A stretch of 64,000 nt of DNA from Williamsia herbipolensis (GCF_000964005.1 NZ_JXYP01000029.1:1-64000), one strand, 5' to 3'; shown: positions 18,428-28,011, numbered from the stretch's first letter. A program made the numbers and translations. The notes: a model not told the origin generated them from the letters alone.

Positions 18428-20071
18428 TCACAGGCCTGCGCCGATGGCGGCGTGGAGGTCGCGGAGCCGATCGCGGTCGGTCGACACCTCGATCACCCGG
18501 ACCCCGCCGTCGGAATCGGCCGCCAGGGCCGACGGCAGCTCCGCCACCGACACCTTCCGGTGCGGCACGGAGAACCCGGCGCACACCGCGGCGAGGTCGG
18601 TGCGGTGCGGGGTGCCGAAGACGCGTTCGTAGGCGCCGTCGTACTCGGGTCCGCTGAATCGACGTTCGGCCTGCTCGAGCAGCGCGAAGATGCCGCCGCC
18701 GTCGTCGTTGGCGACGACGATCGTGAGGTCGCGCGGACGCGGTTCGGCCGGTCCGATCAGCAGCCCGGTCGCGTCGTGCACGAAGGTGAGGTCGCCCATG
18801 AACGCGACCGTGCGGCGATCGTCGGCGCTCAGCGCGGCACCGATCGCGGTCGAGACGGTGCCGTCGATACCGGCCACACCCCGATTCGACAGCACCCGGA
18901 CCTCCGGCGACACGCGCCCGGCCAACGCGACGTCGCGGATGGGGTTCGACGCCCCGACGACGAGCTGCTCGCCCGGATGCATCGATGCACTCACGACCCG
19001 CGCCACGTGCAGACCGGTGACCGGGCCGGGCCCGTCGAGTTCGGCGTCGACGGAGCCGACCGCGCGCTGGTGGGCGTCGGCGCAGTCCTTCAGCCACTGC
19101 TCCGACGGCGTGCCCGACACCACCGCGCGGGTACCGGTCGCGAGCACGTTGCCCGAGACGTCGGGCCAGCGCGGTCCGGTCGTCAGTGCGTACACCCGCA
19201 CTGTCGGGTCGGCCAGCAGCCGCGACACCCCGCGGTGCAGCGTCGGACGACCGCAGATGATCGCCTGCGTCGGACGCACGAGTCCCAGCGCGAGCGGGTG
19301 CAGCGCGGTCTCGGGCGCCGGCGCGGTCGGTTCGGCGACCGTCGGGATGCCGGCGAGCTCGGGGCGTACGCCGGCGCCGTGCCCCGACACCACGACGGTC
19401 GGTTCGGTCAGGTCGATCTCGATCGGGACGTCGAGGTGACCGAGGGCGGCCGTGGTCCACGGCGCGCCGTTGTCGCGGCCGGCGAATCCGTCGAGCGGGT
19501 CATCGGGTCCCACCCCCGCCTCGGGGACCAGCGGCTCGCGCAGCGGGATGTCGAACTGGACCGGCCCGGGGTTGCCGGTGCGAGCACCGCGTGCGGCGGC
19601 CAGGGCGCGACCGACGCCCGACCGCCACTGGCTGTTCGTGTCGAGGTCCTGCTCGGCGAGCCCGAGGCTGATGGCGAGTCGGACCTGCGTGCCGAAGATG
19701 CCGAACTGCTCGATGGTCTGGTTCGCACCCGATCCGAGAAGCTCGTACGGCCTATTGGCACTCACCACGACCAACGGGACGCGCGCGTAGTTGGCCTCGA
19801 AGACCGCCGGGCTCACGTTGGCGACGGCGGTGCCGCTGGTCATCACGATCGGTACCGGCTGCCCGGACGCCACGGCCAGTCCCAGCGCGAGGAAACCCGC
19901 GGTCCGCTCGTCGATCCGGACGTGCAGGCGGATCCGCCCTGCGGAGTCGGCGGCGTGCAGCGCGAAGGCGAGGGGCGCGTTGCGCGACCCGGGGCACAGG
20001 ACCGCCTCGCGTACGCCGCCTCGGATCATCTCGTCGACGATCACGCGGGCCTGCACGGTGGACGGGTTCAT
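18428..20071 (-). CDS. menD: SEPHCHC synthase MenD
   Basis: Thiamine-diphosphate enzyme that joins isochorismate and 2-oxoglutarate at the first committed step of menaquinone synthesis. The ~547-residue protein has the N-terminal [17 protein letters not shown] block, the catalytic Glu in [13 protein letters not shown], the [13 protein letters not shown] segment and the thiamine-diphosphate/magnesium site [21 protein letters not shown] 20069-20071 directly follows a GTG that could also serve as start. menB lies 7 kb away and menG is close, giving an almost complete late pathway in the window. Confidence 0.95.
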   Translation of the reverse strand: MNPSTVQARVIVDEMIRGGVREAVLCPGSRNAPLAFALHAADSAGRIRLHVRIDERTAGFLALGLAVASGQPVPIVMTSGTAVANVSPAVFEANYARVPLVVVSANRPYELLGSGANQTIEQFGIFGTQVRLAISLGLAEQDLDTNSQWRSGVGRALAAARGARTGNPGPVQFDIPLREPLVPEAGVGPDDPLDGFAGRDNGAPWTTAALGHLDVPIEIDLTEPTVVVSGHGAGVRPELAGIPTVAEPTAPAPETALHPLALGLVRPTQAIICGRPTLHRGVSRLLADPTVRVYALTTGPRWPDVSGNVLATGTRAVVSGTPSEQWLKDCADAHQRAVGSVDAELDGPGPVTGLHVARVVSASMHPGEQLVVGASNPIRDVALAGRVSPEVRVLSNRGVAGIDGTVSTAIGAALSADDRRTVAFMGDLTFVHDATGLLIGPAEPRPRDLTIVVANDDGGGIFALLEQAERRFSGPEYDGAYERVFGTPHRTDLAAVCAGFSVPHRKVSVAELPSALAADSDGGVRVIEVSTDRDRLRDLHAAIGAGL

Positions 20072-20131
20072 CACACCAGGTTAACGACAGATCACCGGTG
20101 GTCGACGCGATGTCGGCCACACCCCCCGCCT

Positions 20132-20194
20132 CGCCAGTTGGGCCGTCGTTCCCGCCGGTTGGGCCTTTGTTCGCGCCACCTGGGCCGTTGTTCG
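20132..20194. repeat. Three tandem 21-bp units, intergenic
   Basis: Units start at 20132, 20153 and 20174, each of the form CGCC(A/G)(G/C)(T/C)TGGGCC followed by a GT-rich end (GTTC). They fill most of the spacer between menD and the cytochrome b gene. The core and 21-bp period are the same as at 1954-2016. Confidence 0.8.
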
Positions 20195-20206
20195 CCCGCC
20201 GGGCGG

Positions 20207-20845
20207 CTACGTCCGATCCGGTCCGTTCCCGACGCCCATCTCGTCGGCCCACTCGCCGTGTTCCTTGCGGGCCCAGCTCGCCGAGACGCGACCGGTGCGC
20301 ATGCCACGACGCGCCTCGGGGTCGCCGAAGGCGAAGGCCATGTGTCCGAGGACGAGCAGTCCGACGCCGAACGCGAACCAGTCGTGGGCGAAGGTCGCCC
20401 CGGTGCGATACGAGAGACCCACCAACGACGGGAAGTACATCAGCACCCCGGTCACGAACAGCACGATGATCGACCCGGCCGACAGCGCGCCGTTGAGCTT
20501 CTGACCGGCGTTGAACTTCCCCACCGGGATGGTGCCGTCCCGACGCGTCTTCGACCGCAACCACCGACGGTCGGTCGGCGCGAAGCGGTTCAGCCGACGC
20601 AGGTCGTCGCGATACGACCTCGACGCCAAGCCCACCAGGATCGGCACCGGCAACGCGAAACCCGCGTAGACGTGCACGATCTCGACGATCTGTCGGTGCC
20701 CGACGAGCACCGCCAACGACGAGACGTAGAGGATCGCCGCGGTCACGATGCACGCGATCATCAGCACCGCGACCGTGCGGTGCACCCAGCGGGCGGTCGG
20801 GCCGAAGCGGGGTATGTCAGTCGTCGATGGTGCCGTCGAGGTCAT
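20207..20845 (-). CDS. Cytochrome b561-like membrane subunit
   Basis: A 212-residue integral membrane protein with about four membrane helices and His residues suited to bind b-type haem (RWVHRTVAVLMIACIV, IVEIVHVYAGFALPVPILVG, FAHDWFAFGVGLLVLGHMAFAFG). It belongs to the formate dehydrogenase gamma / cytochrome b561 group that passes electrons between the quinone pool and a periplasmic oxidoreductase. The upstream molybdopterin oxidoreductase gene overlaps its start by about 29 bases, so the two very probably form one complex. A PTDRRWLRSKTRR cytoplasmic loop is basic, as expected. Confidence 0.75.
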   Translation of the reverse strand: MTSTAPSTTDIPRFGPTARWVHRTVAVLMIACIVTAAILYVSSLAVLVGHRQIVEIVHVYAGFALPVPILVGLASRSYRDDLRRLNRFAPTDRRWLRSKTRRDGTIPVGKFNAGQKLNGALSAGSIIVLFVTGVLMYFPSLVGLSYRTGATFAHDWFAFGVGLLVLGHMAFAFGDPEARRGMRTGRVSASWARKEHGEWADEMGVGNGPDRT

Positions 20846-21548
20846 ACCCGCGCCTTTCCCAGTAGCCGGGGATCTCCTGGGTCGTCAACTCGATGCCCGA
20901 CAACCACTTCGTGCTCTTGTAGCCGTACTGCCCGCCGACGTACATGCGCACCGGGCCGCCGTGGTCGTGCGTGACGGGGGCGTCGAGCATCCGCAGCGCG
21001 ACGATCACGTCGTCGCCGCGCGCTTTGTCGATCGGCAGGCTCTCGGTGTACGTCCCGTCGAACGAGCGGAAGCGCACCGCGGTCGCCGTCCGCTTCGGGT
21101 CGGCTCGGTCGAGCAGCGTCGACAGCCGCACGCCACTCCAGGCGACGTCGGGCACGGTCCAGCCGGTCACGCAGTGGAAGGTCTGGGTGAACGCCGTCTG
21201 TGGCAGCTGCGCGAGTTGCGCCATCGTGTACTCGGCCGGTGTCGCCACCTCGCCGCCGACGCTCAGCCGATAGTCGGTCGCCGACTTCTCCTGCACCGAT
21301 CCGACGACGGAGTAGAAGCGGAAGTTGTTGCCCAGCGGCAGCAGCGCGAGCAGGCCGGTGGGGTCGCGAACCTGTGCCGGGGCAAGCAGTTTCGACAGTC
21401 CACCCTGGGCGGCGGGTCCGGCGACGATGCCCAGTCCGCCGAGTCCGATCAGCCCGAGGATCACCCGGCGACCCACCGGCGTGCCGGTGGTGCGGGTGTC
21501 CCGATCGGGCGAGTCCACGACGTCGCTACCGGAGCTTGCCGCGCACAC
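20817..21548 (-). CDS. Molybdopterin-dependent oxidoreductase (sulfite oxidase/MsrP-like)
   Basis: A 243-residue protein with an N-terminal twin-arginine-like signal (GRRVILGLIGLGGLGIVAGPAA) followed by the sulfite-oxidase-fold molybdopterin domain. The cofactor-ligating Cys is in TFHCVTGW (residue 126), followed by WSGVRLSTLL and VTHDHGGPVRMYVGGQYGYKSTKWL, which are typical of the family. It is probably exported and anchored outside the membrane, taking electrons through the cytochrome b encoded downstream, like MsrP/MsrQ pairs that repair oxidised methionine; that role is inference. The GTG at 21548 overlaps the small membrane protein gene by 23 bases; a GTG at 21518 is an alternative start. 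Confidence 0.8.
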   Translation of the reverse strand: MCAASSGSDVVDSPDRDTRTTGTPVGRRVILGLIGLGGLGIVAGPAAQGGLSKLLAPAQVRDPTGLLALLPLGNNFRFYSVVGSVQEKSATDYRLSVGGEVATPAEYTMAQLAQLPQTAFTQTFHCVTGWTVPDVAWSGVRLSTLLDRADPKRTATAVRFRSFDGTYTESLPIDKARGDDVIVALRMLDAPVTHDHGGPVRMYVGGQYGYKSTKWLSGIELTTQEIPGYWERRGYDLDGTIDD

Positions 21549-21717
21549 CGACCACCACGAGCGCGAGACCCACGATCACGATGATGGGCCCGAGCACCGA
21601 CCACAGCACGGTGTCGCTCATGGCGCTGCCCTCGAGCACGCCGAAGCCCTGCAGGGCGAACACGAGTCCGAAGAGCGCGAGGACCACTCCGACGACGGCG
21701 ACGATGGGTTTGCGCAT
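21526..21717 (-). CDS. Small two-helix membrane protein
   Basis: A 63-residue protein (ATG 21715-21717, TAG 21526-21528) with two hydrophobic helices, PIVAVVGVVLALFGLVFALQ (about 4-23) and VLWSVLGPIIVIVGLALVVV (about 37-56), and short polar ends. It resembles small DUF membrane proteins common in actinobacteria. It lies directly before the molybdopterin oxidoreductase gene in the same direction and overlaps its first codons, so it may be part of that unit. No function is known. Confidence 0.6.
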   Translation of the reverse strand: MRKPIVAVVGVVLALFGLVFALQGFGVLEGSAMSDTVLWSVLGPIIVIVGLALVVVGVRGKLR

Positions 21718-21758
21718 GTCGTCGAGGGTACGCGTGCGCCGCAGGGGCTCAACCGATG

Positions 21759-21779
21759 TGAACGACGGCCCAACTGGCG
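21759..21779 (-). repeat. Single copy of the 21-bp intergenic repeat
   Basis: On the minus strand this spacer between marR and the small membrane protein gene carries CGCCAGTTGGGCCGTCGTTC, which matches 20 of 21 bases of the first unit at 20132. It lies only 1.6 kb from that array and in opposite orientation. Confidence 0.75.
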
Positions 21780-21794
21780 GGGTGGGGTCGGGCG

Positions 21795-22232
21795 TCAGCG
21801 ACCGCGGTCGCTGGCAAGGCGTTCGAAGAGGGGGACGCAGAGCATCATCAGGCCCCGTTCGGTGTCGTCGAAGTTGTCGGCGAAAGACTGCGCCAGCCAG
21901 GCGTCGCGCTGGGCGCGGTCGTCGAGGATCAGGGCGCGGCCAGCCTCGGTGAGTTCGACGAGCTGCCGCCGACGGTCGACGGGATCGGTGCGACGGACGA
22001 TGAGACCGCCGTCGTCGAGTTTGTTCATGCTCACCGTGAGCGACTGCACGCGGACGTGCATGCGGTCGGCGAGTTCGGCGACGGTGGTGGTGCCCGATCG
22101 ATCGAGATAGCCCAGCACGGTGATCTGTGTGAGCGGGAGGCCGTGGTCGGGTCGATGGGTTCGCGCGGCGCGCGCAACGGACATGATCGCCTCGCGCAGA
22201 CGGGTCGCCGCGGCGACGTCGATCGTGGTCAT
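21795..22232 (-). CDS. MarR family transcriptional regulator
   Basis: A 145-residue winged-helix dimer protein. The DNA-binding region reads LPLTQITVLGYLDRSGTTTVAELADRMHVRVQSLTVSMNKLDDGGLIVRRTDPVDRRRQLVELTEAGRALI (about 32-102), with the wing motif DPVDRRRQLVELT. It is divergent from the AbrB-type membrane protein gene across a 75-bp spacer that holds two similar CAAG-N6-(G/C)TTG palindromes, so it probably represses itself and that gene in response to a small ligand. Confidence 0.88.
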   Translation of the reverse strand: MTTIDVAAATRLREAIMSVARAARTHRPDHGLPLTQITVLGYLDRSGTTTVAELADRMHVRVQSLTVSMNKLDDGGLIVRRTDPVDRRRQLVELTEAGRALILDDRAQRDAWLAQSFADNFDDTERGLMMLCVPLFERLASDRGR

Positions 22233-22234
22233 GG

Positions 22235-22302
22235 CAAGACAATAGTTGACATTTACCCGACAGTCACGGGTTTACATCGCGGTATTACCAAGCTTAGTCT
22301 TG
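22235..22302. promoter_or_regulatory. Probable MarR operators and divergent promoter
   Basis: Two 14-bp palindrome-like sites, CAAGACAATAGTTG (22235-22248) and CAAGCTTAGTCTTG (22289-22302), lie at the two ends of the 75-bp spacer between marR and the divergent membrane protein gene. Both share CAAG at the left and TTG at the right. A TTGACA hexamer at 22246-22251 lies between them, and the second site sits five bases before the ATG of the plus-strand gene. The layout fits repression of both genes by the MarR protein; this is inference. Confidence 0.5.
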
Positions 22303-22307
22303 GCATC

Positions 22308-23471
22308 ATGATGTGGCGCTGGCTCGGACTGATCGTGGTGACCGCGGCGGCGACCGTGGTTCTGGACGAACTGTCGGTGCCGTCGGCGGCCCTGTTCGCG
22401 GGGCTCGTGGTGGCCGCCGCCCTCGCGCTCGCGGGTCTCGCCCCGCGCGAACGACACCTCTCCGACGGCGCGGGGACGAAGCCGCCGCTCCCCCGCCCTA
22501 TCGGCATCGCCGGGCAGGGCGTGCTCGGCGTCTACATCGGCACGATGGTGCAGCCGTCGGTGCTGGCCGGCCTCGCCGACTCATGGCTCCCGGTGATCGT
22601 GATCGCACTGGGGACACTGGTGTTGTCGGTCGCGGGCGGGGCGCTGCTCGGCCTGCACCGCCGCGTCGACCCGCTCACCGGGTCGCTGGCCCTCGTCGCG
22701 GGCGGCGCATCCGGTCTGGTCGCGCTCACCCGAGAACTCGGCGGCGACGAGCGGATGGTCGCCGTCGTGCAGTACGTCCGCGTCGGTCTGGTCACCGTGA
22801 GCCTGCCGATCGTGGCGACCACCGTGTTCGGGGCGCACACCGGTTCGGCGACGTCCACGCACTCGGCGTCGGCGGGCGATCAACTCTGGGGCCTGCTCCT
22901 CTGTGCGGGTGCGATGGCCGTCGGCATCACCGTGGGTCGTCTGATCCGGCTGCCGGCCGCCGGTCTGCTCGGGCCGCTGATCGTCACCGTCGTCGCCGAG
23001 CTGACCGGCGTCGCGGGCAGCGCGGCGGTCCCGGTCGTGCTGGTGACGGCCGGGTACGCGGTCATCGGGTGGCAGGCCGGTCTCGGTTTCACCCAGGAGA
23101 GCCTGCGCGCAACCGGTCGCGTCCTCCCCCACGCCGTCGTCCTCATCGTCCTCATCGGCGTCGGCAGCGCGGGACTCGGTGCGGCACTGAGCGTCTGGAC
23201 CGGCGAGTCGATGTTCGACGGGTACCTCGCGACGACACCCGGTGGCATCTACGCCGTGCTGGCCGCGGCCGCGGCGTCGGGATCCAACATCACCTTCGTG
23301 CTCGCATCGCAGATCGTGCGCGTGCTGCTGATGTTGTTCGTCGCCCCGTTCGCCGCGCGGCTGTACAACCGCTGGCGGCTCCGACGCGACAACCGCCGGC
23401 GCCTACGCGGACCCGGGCAGCCCGCACCGGTGCCTGCGGCCGACCAGCCGGTCTACCCTCGTGTGTCATGA
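22308..23471 (+). CDS. AbrB family membrane protein
   Basis: A 387-residue membrane protein with about ten hydrophobic helices, in two internally similar halves, as in the AbrB family (PF05145, formerly ammonia monooxygenase-like). Marks are GIAGQGVLGVYIGTMVQPSVLAGL, ALVAGGASGLVALTRELGGDERMVAVVQYVRV and the second-half counterpart FDGYLATTPGGIYAVLAAAAASGSNITFVLASQIVRVLLMLF. Substrate is unknown; transport or regulation at the membrane is inferred. Two adjacent ATG codons (22308, 22311) follow the operator region. Its stop overlaps the next gene by four bases (ATGA), so the two are coupled. Confidence 0.8.
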   Translation: MMWRWLGLIVVTAAATVVLDELSVPSAALFAGLVVAAALALAGLAPRERHLSDGAGTKPPLPRPIGIAGQGVLGVYIGTMVQPSVLAGLADSWLPVIVIALGTLVLSVAGGALLGLHRRVDPLTGSLALVAGGASGLVALTRELGGDERMVAVVQYVRVGLVTVSLPIVATTVFGAHTGSATSTHSASAGDQLWGLLLCAGAMAVGITVGRLIRLPAAGLLGPLIVTVVAELTGVAGSAAVPVVLVTAGYAVIGWQAGLGFTQESLRATGRVLPHAVVLIVLIGVGSAGLGAALSVWTGESMFDGYLATTPGGIYAVLAAAAASGSNITFVLASQIVRVLLMLFVAPFAARLYNRWRLRRDNRRRLRGPGQPAPVPAADQPVYPRVS

Positions 23472-24724
23472 CCGATTCTTCTCGTGAGTTCGATGTCGTC
23501 GTGTTCGGTGCCACTGGTTTCGTGGGCGTCCTCACCGCCGATTACCTGGCCCGGCACGCTCCCGCAGGCACCCGCATCGCGCTGGCCGGTCGCAGCCAGG
23601 ACAAGTTGACGAAGGCACGCAGCACCCTGCCCGCCTCGGCGCAGGACTGGCCGCTGATCGTCGCCGACGCCGATTCCGCATCGTCGCTCGATGCGATGGC
23701 CGCCCGCACCCGCGTCGTCTGCACCACCGTCGGCCCGTACCTGAAGTACGGCGAGCTGGTGCTGGCCGCCACGGTGAACGCCGGATCCGATTACGTCGAC
23801 CTCACCGGCGAGGTGCCGTTCGTGCGGTACTCCATCGACAAGTTCGGCGAGCAGGCCGAGGCGAACGGTGCGCGCATCGTGCACTCGTGCGGGTTCGATT
23901 CGGTGCCGTCCGACATCGGCGTCTACCTGCTCCACAAGGCGGTGTCCGAGGCCGGCGAGGGCGAGCTCACCGACACCACCCTGGTCGTCAGCTCGTTCGC
24001 GGGCGGCGTCTCCGGCGGCACCGTCGACTCCATGCGCGTGATCGCCACCGAGGCCCGCAACCCCGAGACGCGCCGCATCCTGCTCGATCCCCAGGCGCTG
24101 TCCACCGGGCCGGGCGAGCACCGACTGCGCACCGCGGTCAAGCAGCCCAGCGACGCCATGCTCGTCAAGGGCTCGAGCATCGACCCGTCGATCAGGGGCA
24201 CGCTGGCGCCGTTCGTGATGGCCGCACACAACACCCGCATCGTGCGCCGCACCAACGCACTGCTCGGCAACGCCTACGGGGCGAATTTCCGCTACGGCGA
24301 GGCCATGGCGGTCGGCAAGAACCCGGTGCTGTCCGCTGCGACCGCAGGTCTGGTCAGCGTCGGGCTCGGCGGGTTCCTCGGCCTCATGGCGATGGCCCCG
24401 ACCCGTAAGGTCCTCGACCGCATCCTGCCCAAGGCGGGTGACGGACCGAGCGAGAAGACCCGCGAGAACGGCCATTTCACCGTCGACGTCTACACCCGCA
24501 CCACCACCGGCAAGCGATTCAAGTCCCGCGTGAAGGCGAAGGGCGACCCCGGCTACAAGGCGACCGCGGTCATGCTCGGCGAGAGCGCACTCACCCTGGC
24601 CCTCGACCGCGACAAGCTGCCGAACCGCACCGGTGTGCTCACCCCGGCCGCGGCCATGGGTGACGCCCTCGTCGACCGACTCCGCGACGCGGGCCTCACC
24701 CTCGAGGCCGGTCCGCTCGCCTGA
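23468..24724 (+). CDS. Saccharopine dehydrogenase-like / trans-acting enoyl reductase family protein
   Basis: A 418-residue protein with an N-terminal Rossmann nucleotide site (DVVVFGATGFVGVLTADYLARHAP, about 9-32), then VVCTTVGPYLKYGELVLAATVNAGSDYVDLTGEVPF and the HSCGFDSVPSDIGVYLL motif. This pattern is shared by mycobacterial trans-acting enoyl reductases such as Rv2953, which serve polyketide synthases in phthiocerol lipid synthesis, and by related lipid-linked reductases. No polyketide synthase is in the window, so its partner is unknown. A hydrophobic stretch near 277-300 may bind the membrane. It is coupled to the upstream membrane protein gene. Confidence 0.8.
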   Translation: MTDSSREFDVVVFGATGFVGVLTADYLARHAPAGTRIALAGRSQDKLTKARSTLPASAQDWPLIVADADSASSLDAMAARTRVVCTTVGPYLKYGELVLAATVNAGSDYVDLTGEVPFVRYSIDKFGEQAEANGARIVHSCGFDSVPSDIGVYLLHKAVSEAGEGELTDTTLVVSSFAGGVSGGTVDSMRVIATEARNPETRRILLDPQALSTGPGEHRLRTAVKQPSDAMLVKGSSIDPSIRGTLAPFVMAAHNTRIVRRTNALLGNAYGANFRYGEAMAVGKNPVLSAATAGLVSVGLGGFLGLMAMAPTRKVLDRILPKAGDGPSEKTRENGHFTVDVYTRTTTGKRFKSRVKAKGDPGYKATAVMLGESALTLALDRDKLPNRTGVLTPAAAMGDALVDRLRDAGLTLEAGPLA

Positions 24725-24739
24725 GACGGCGCGCGGTGG

Positions 24740-26314
24740 TCAGTACGCGCCCGAGCGACCGATCACCGCGCGCACGGTCCGCCACACGATCATCGCGTCG
24801 GTCATGGCCGACCAGTTCTCGACGTAGGTGAGATCGAGCCGTACCGACTCCTCCCACGACAGGTCCGATCGTCCCGACACCTGCCAGAGTCCGGTGATCC
24901 CCGGTTTCACCAGCATGCGGCGGACCACCGGTCCCTCGTACCGCTCCACCTCGGCGGGCAGCGGCGGCCGCGGGCCCACCAGGCTCATCGATCCGCCGAG
25001 CACGTTGAACAGCTGCGGCAGCTCGTCGAGGCTGAAGCGACGGATCACCTTGCCGACGCGGGTCACCCGCGGGTCGTCGCGGATCTTGAACAGCAGACCC
25101 TCGCCCTCGTTGAGCACCGAGAGGTCGGCGAGGCGTGTGTCGGCGCCCACCTCCATCGACCGGAACTTCCACATGCGGAACGGCACGTTGTTGATGCCGA
25201 TGCGCTCGGCCTTGTAGAACACCGGCCCGCGGGAGTCGAGCTTCACCGCGACCGCGCAGGCCAGCATCACCGGCGCGGCGAGCACCAGGGCGGTGAGCGC
25301 ACCGGCCTTGTCGACGAGTACCTTGGCGAGTCGGTTCGCGCCGTGATAGCTGGGCTTGTCGACGTGCAGGAGCGGCAGTCCCGCGACCGGTCGCACCAAC
25401 ATCCGCGGTCCGGCGACGTCCATCACGCCCGGGGCGACCAGCATGTCGACGTGGAGACCCTCGAGTTCCCAGGACAATTCGCGCATGGCGGAGTGTCCGA
25501 GCACCTCGGCCGAGGTGACCGCGACGGTGGTGGCACGCGACTCCACGACCGCTCGGCGCGCGTCGGTGAACTCACCGAGCACCGGCACGCTGCGCTCGCC
25601 CACGTCGATGGTCTCGTACCGCGAGGTCTCCTCGGGCGACACGCACACTCCGACCACCTCGAACCCCAGCGACGGGTTCCGGTCGAGGTGGGCGATCAGC
25701 GGACGCGCCGAGACGGCACTGCCGACCACCACCACGTGGCTCATGCACTTGTGGTGGCGACGCTCGCGCATCAGGGCGACACGCAGCAGGAGATGGGTCA
25801 GCAGCAACAGACAGGTGCCGAGCGGGAACGCGATGGCGATGAACCCGCGGGCGATGTTGAGCTTGAAGAGCAGATCGATGATCGCCAACACACCGAACAC
25901 CAGGAAGCTGGCCTTGATCACCCGGCTGAACTCCGCGGGCCCGGATCCGAGGATGCGGAGGTCGGCGACGCGACACACGTTGAGCGTGGCGATCCAGAGG
26001 AAGCTCACCAGCCCCGAGACCATGAAGACCGGTGCCTGCGTCGACGCGACGGGCACGGTCGGGCTGATGCCGAAGCGGATCACCTGGGCGGCCACCACCG
26101 CGATCACGACGACGACGGCGTCGGCCCACAACAGGCGGGTCCGATGCCTATCGGCCCATGTCTGCATCCGTTGACGAGTCTGCATCCGCTCGCGGGACCC
26201 GATGTGCGCCGTCGACCGTGCTCGTTCGGATCCCGTCTTCACGTCCGACGTCACTTGTCTCCCCCCAGACACCCGCTCGCGCGAATCGCTTGTCCCACGC
26301 AATTCACCGACCAC
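24740..26314 (-). CDS. Polyprenyl glycosylphosphotransferase (WbaP/WcaJ-like), copy 1
   Basis: Probably transfers a sugar 1-phosphate from a nucleotide sugar to undecaprenyl or decaprenyl phosphate, the first step of repeat-unit assembly at the inner face of the membrane. The 524-residue protein has four N-terminal helices (about 64-190), a middle Rossmann-like domain ([32 protein letters not shown]) and the catalytic bacterial sugar transferase domain: [63 protein letters not shown] and the C-terminal GRSGAY. A paralog with nearly the same catalytic domain lies at 28883-30412. The first ~50 residues are basic and variable, so the exact start is uncertain. Confidence 0.9.
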   Translation of the reverse strand: MVGELRGTSDSRERVSGGRQVTSDVKTGSERARSTAHIGSRERMQTRQRMQTWADRHRTRLLWADAVVVVIAVVAAQVIRFGISPTVPVASTQAPVFMVSGLVSFLWIATLNVCRVADLRILGSGPAEFSRVIKASFLVFGVLAIIDLLFKLNIARGFIAIAFPLGTCLLLLTHLLLRVALMRERRHHKCMSHVVVVGSAVSARPLIAHLDRNPSLGFEVVGVCVSPEETSRYETIDVGERSVPVLGEFTDARRAVVESRATTVAVTSAEVLGHSAMRELSWELEGLHVDMLVAPGVMDVAGPRMLVRPVAGLPLLHVDKPSYHGANRLAKVLVDKAGALTALVLAAPVMLACAVAVKLDSRGPVFYKAERIGINNVPFRMWKFRSMEVGADTRLADLSVLNEGEGLLFKIRDDPRVTRVGKVIRRFSLDELPQLFNVLGGSMSLVGPRPPLPAEVERYEGPVVRRMLVKPGITGLWQVSGRSDLSWEESVRLDLTYVENWSAMTDAMIVWRTVRAVIGRSGAY

Positions 26315-26376
26315 GGTATTTCACCGGGCCGCCGATGTCGCGTCGACGAATGTCGATTGGAACGATCGGATGAAGG

Positions 26377-27012
26377 TCAGGGTTGGCCGGGGTTGAGGGC
26401 GATGAACAACCCGTCGGCCTCGGCGCAGAGCCGGTCGCCGTCGTGCATCTGGGCGGCGACGAAGATCTTGCGGCCGTCGACCTTCGTCACCTGCGTCGTC
26501 ACCGAGAGATCAGTGTAGAGCGGTGTGATCGACCGGTAGTTGACCGTGAGATAGGCGGTGCGGGTGACCTTTCCGGTCGCCAGGGCACCGGTCATGCCGA
26601 GCAGGTCGTCGAAGGCGGTGCCGATGTAACCACCGTGCGCCGCGTTGTTGCCGCCGAGGTGGAAACGCGTGAACCGCAGTGTCGCATCGACTCCCGTCGC
26701 GTCGGCACGGTTCACCAGATACGGCGGCAGCGTGATGTTCCCGCGGGCGGGCAGGTCGATCCGCGTGCCCGAGGGCGAATTCCACTCGTCGATGGCGACC
26801 GCCTCGAGCTTGGCGTTGATCGCCGCCAGCTCGTCGATGAGGTCGTCGACCAGCTCCTCGGTCGGCATCGCCGCCCGCACACGGTCCATGAACAGACGCG
26901 CCGACTCCACGAACTCGCCGTAGCGGGGTCCGCCCTTGTCGACGCTGATCGCCATGTCGGTGCGGAAACCGCCCTCGTGCTGCTCATCGGTACCCGGCTG
27001 TTCAACGGTCAT
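26377..27012 (-). CDS. PaaI-type hotdog thioesterase
   Basis: A 211-residue hotdog-fold protein. The C-terminal half carries RFHLGGNNAAHGGYIGTAFDDLLGMTGALATGKVTRTAYLTVNYRSITPLYTDLSV (about 113-170), the pattern of PaaI/YbgC-type acyl-CoA thioesterases, in which the Asn/His-Gly segment and the Asp of FDDLLG form the active site. It is divergent from menB (63 bp between starts). A role in hydrolysing 1,4-dihydroxy-2-naphthoyl-CoA made by MenB is a reasonable guess from position; the N-terminal ~65 residues are not typical, and the substrate could be another acyl-CoA. Confidence 0.75.
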   Translation of the reverse strand: MTVEQPGTDEQHEGGFRTDMAISVDKGGPRYGEFVESARLFMDRVRAAMPTEELVDDLIDELAAINAKLEAVAIDEWNSPSGTRIDLPARGNITLPPYLVNRADATGVDATLRFTRFHLGGNNAAHGGYIGTAFDDLLGMTGALATGKVTRTAYLTVNYRSITPLYTDLSVTTQVTKVDGRKIFVAAQMHDGDRLCAEADGLFIALNPGQP

Positions 27013-27075
27013 CTGCGCAACGTTATCGACCCAGGTGAGAGAACCGGACACGGGCCACCACTAAGCTCGGAACCC

Positions 27076-28011
27076 ATGAGCGATGACGCCGTGAACCCTT
27101 TCACCCCTGAGCACTGGAGCGTGGTGAGCGGCTTCGAGGACCTCACCGACATCACCTATCACCGCCATGTCGGTCCGGGTCGCGAGAACGGCATCGTACG
27201 AATCGCTTTCGACCGCCCCGAGGTGCGCAACGCGTTCCGACCGCACTCGGTCGACGAGCTGTACCGCACCCTCGATCACGCGCGCCGCAGCCCCGACGTG
27301 GGCACCATCCTTCTCACCGGCAACGGCCCGAGCGCCAAGGACGGCGGATGGGCGTTCTGCAGCGGCGGCGACCAGCGCATCCGGGGCCGGTCGGGCTACC
27401 AGTACGCCGGGGGCGAGACCACCGACACCGTCGACACCGCCCGCGTGCAGGCCGAGGGCGGTCGGCTGCACATCCTCGAGGTGCAGCGACTCATCCGCAC
27501 CATGCCGAAGGTCGTCATCGCCGTGGTCAACGGCTGGGCCGCCGGTGGCGGTCACTCGCTGCACGTGGTGTGCGACCTCACCATCGCCTCGCGCCAGCAC
27601 GCGCGGTTCAAGCAGACCGACGCCGACGTCGGCTCGTTCGACGCCGGCTACGGCAGCGCCTACCTCGCCAAGCAGGTCGGTCAGAAATTCGCGCGCGAGA
27701 TCTTCTTCCTCGGCCGCGCCTACGACGCGGAGACGATGCAGCGCATGGGTGCGGTCAACGAGGTCGTCGACCACGCCGACCTCGAGGACACCGCGATCGA
27801 GTTCGCAAGGGCGATCAACGCCAAATCGCCCACGGCACAACGCATGCTGAAGTTCGCGTTCAACCTCACCGACGACGGTCTGATGGGCCAGCAGGTGTTC
27901 GCCGGCGAGGCCACCCGCCTCGCCTACATGACCGACGAGGCCGTCGAGGGCCGCGACGCCTTCCTCGAGAAGCGCGACCCGAACTGGGACCCGTTCCCCT
28001 ACTACTACTGA
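27076..28011 (+). CDS. menB: 1,4-dihydroxy-2-naphthoyl-CoA synthase
   Basis: Crotonase-fold enzyme that cyclises O-succinylbenzoyl-CoA in menaquinone synthesis. The 311-residue protein shows the oxyanion-hole segments RPEVRNAFRPHSVDELYRTL and CSGGDQRIRGRSGYQYAGG, the VVNGWAAGGGHSLHVVCDLTIAS block, and the MenB-specific TDADVGSFDAGYGSAYLAKQVGQKFAREIFFLGR, ending with the aromatic WDPFPYYY. Length and motifs match actinobacterial MenB. The ATG at 27076 is the first codon that matches the family start. It lies among polysaccharide genes, away from menD/menG. Confidence 0.95.
   Translation: MSDDAVNPFTPEHWSVVSGFEDLTDITYHRHVGPGRENGIVRIAFDRPEVRNAFRPHSVDELYRTLDHARRSPDVGTILLTGNGPSAKDGGWAFCSGGDQRIRGRSGYQYAGGETTDTVDTARVQAEGGRLHILEVQRLIRTMPKVVIAVVNGWAAGGGHSLHVVCDLTIASRQHARFKQTDADVGSFDAGYGSAYLAKQVGQKFAREIFFLGRAYDAETMQRMGAVNEVVDHADLEDTAIEFARAINAKSPTAQRMLKFAFNLTDDGLMGQQVFAGEATRLAYMTDEAVEGRDAFLEKRDPNWDPFPYYY

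Noticed and set aside
17900-20974. A very long open frame (over 1,000 codons) on the plus strand across the DUF3592 and menD genes
   Set aside because: It is an antisense shadow of menD and its neighbours in GC-rich DNA; the translation is low-complexity (Arg/His/Gly/Asp rich) with no domain, while the minus-strand genes have clear families.
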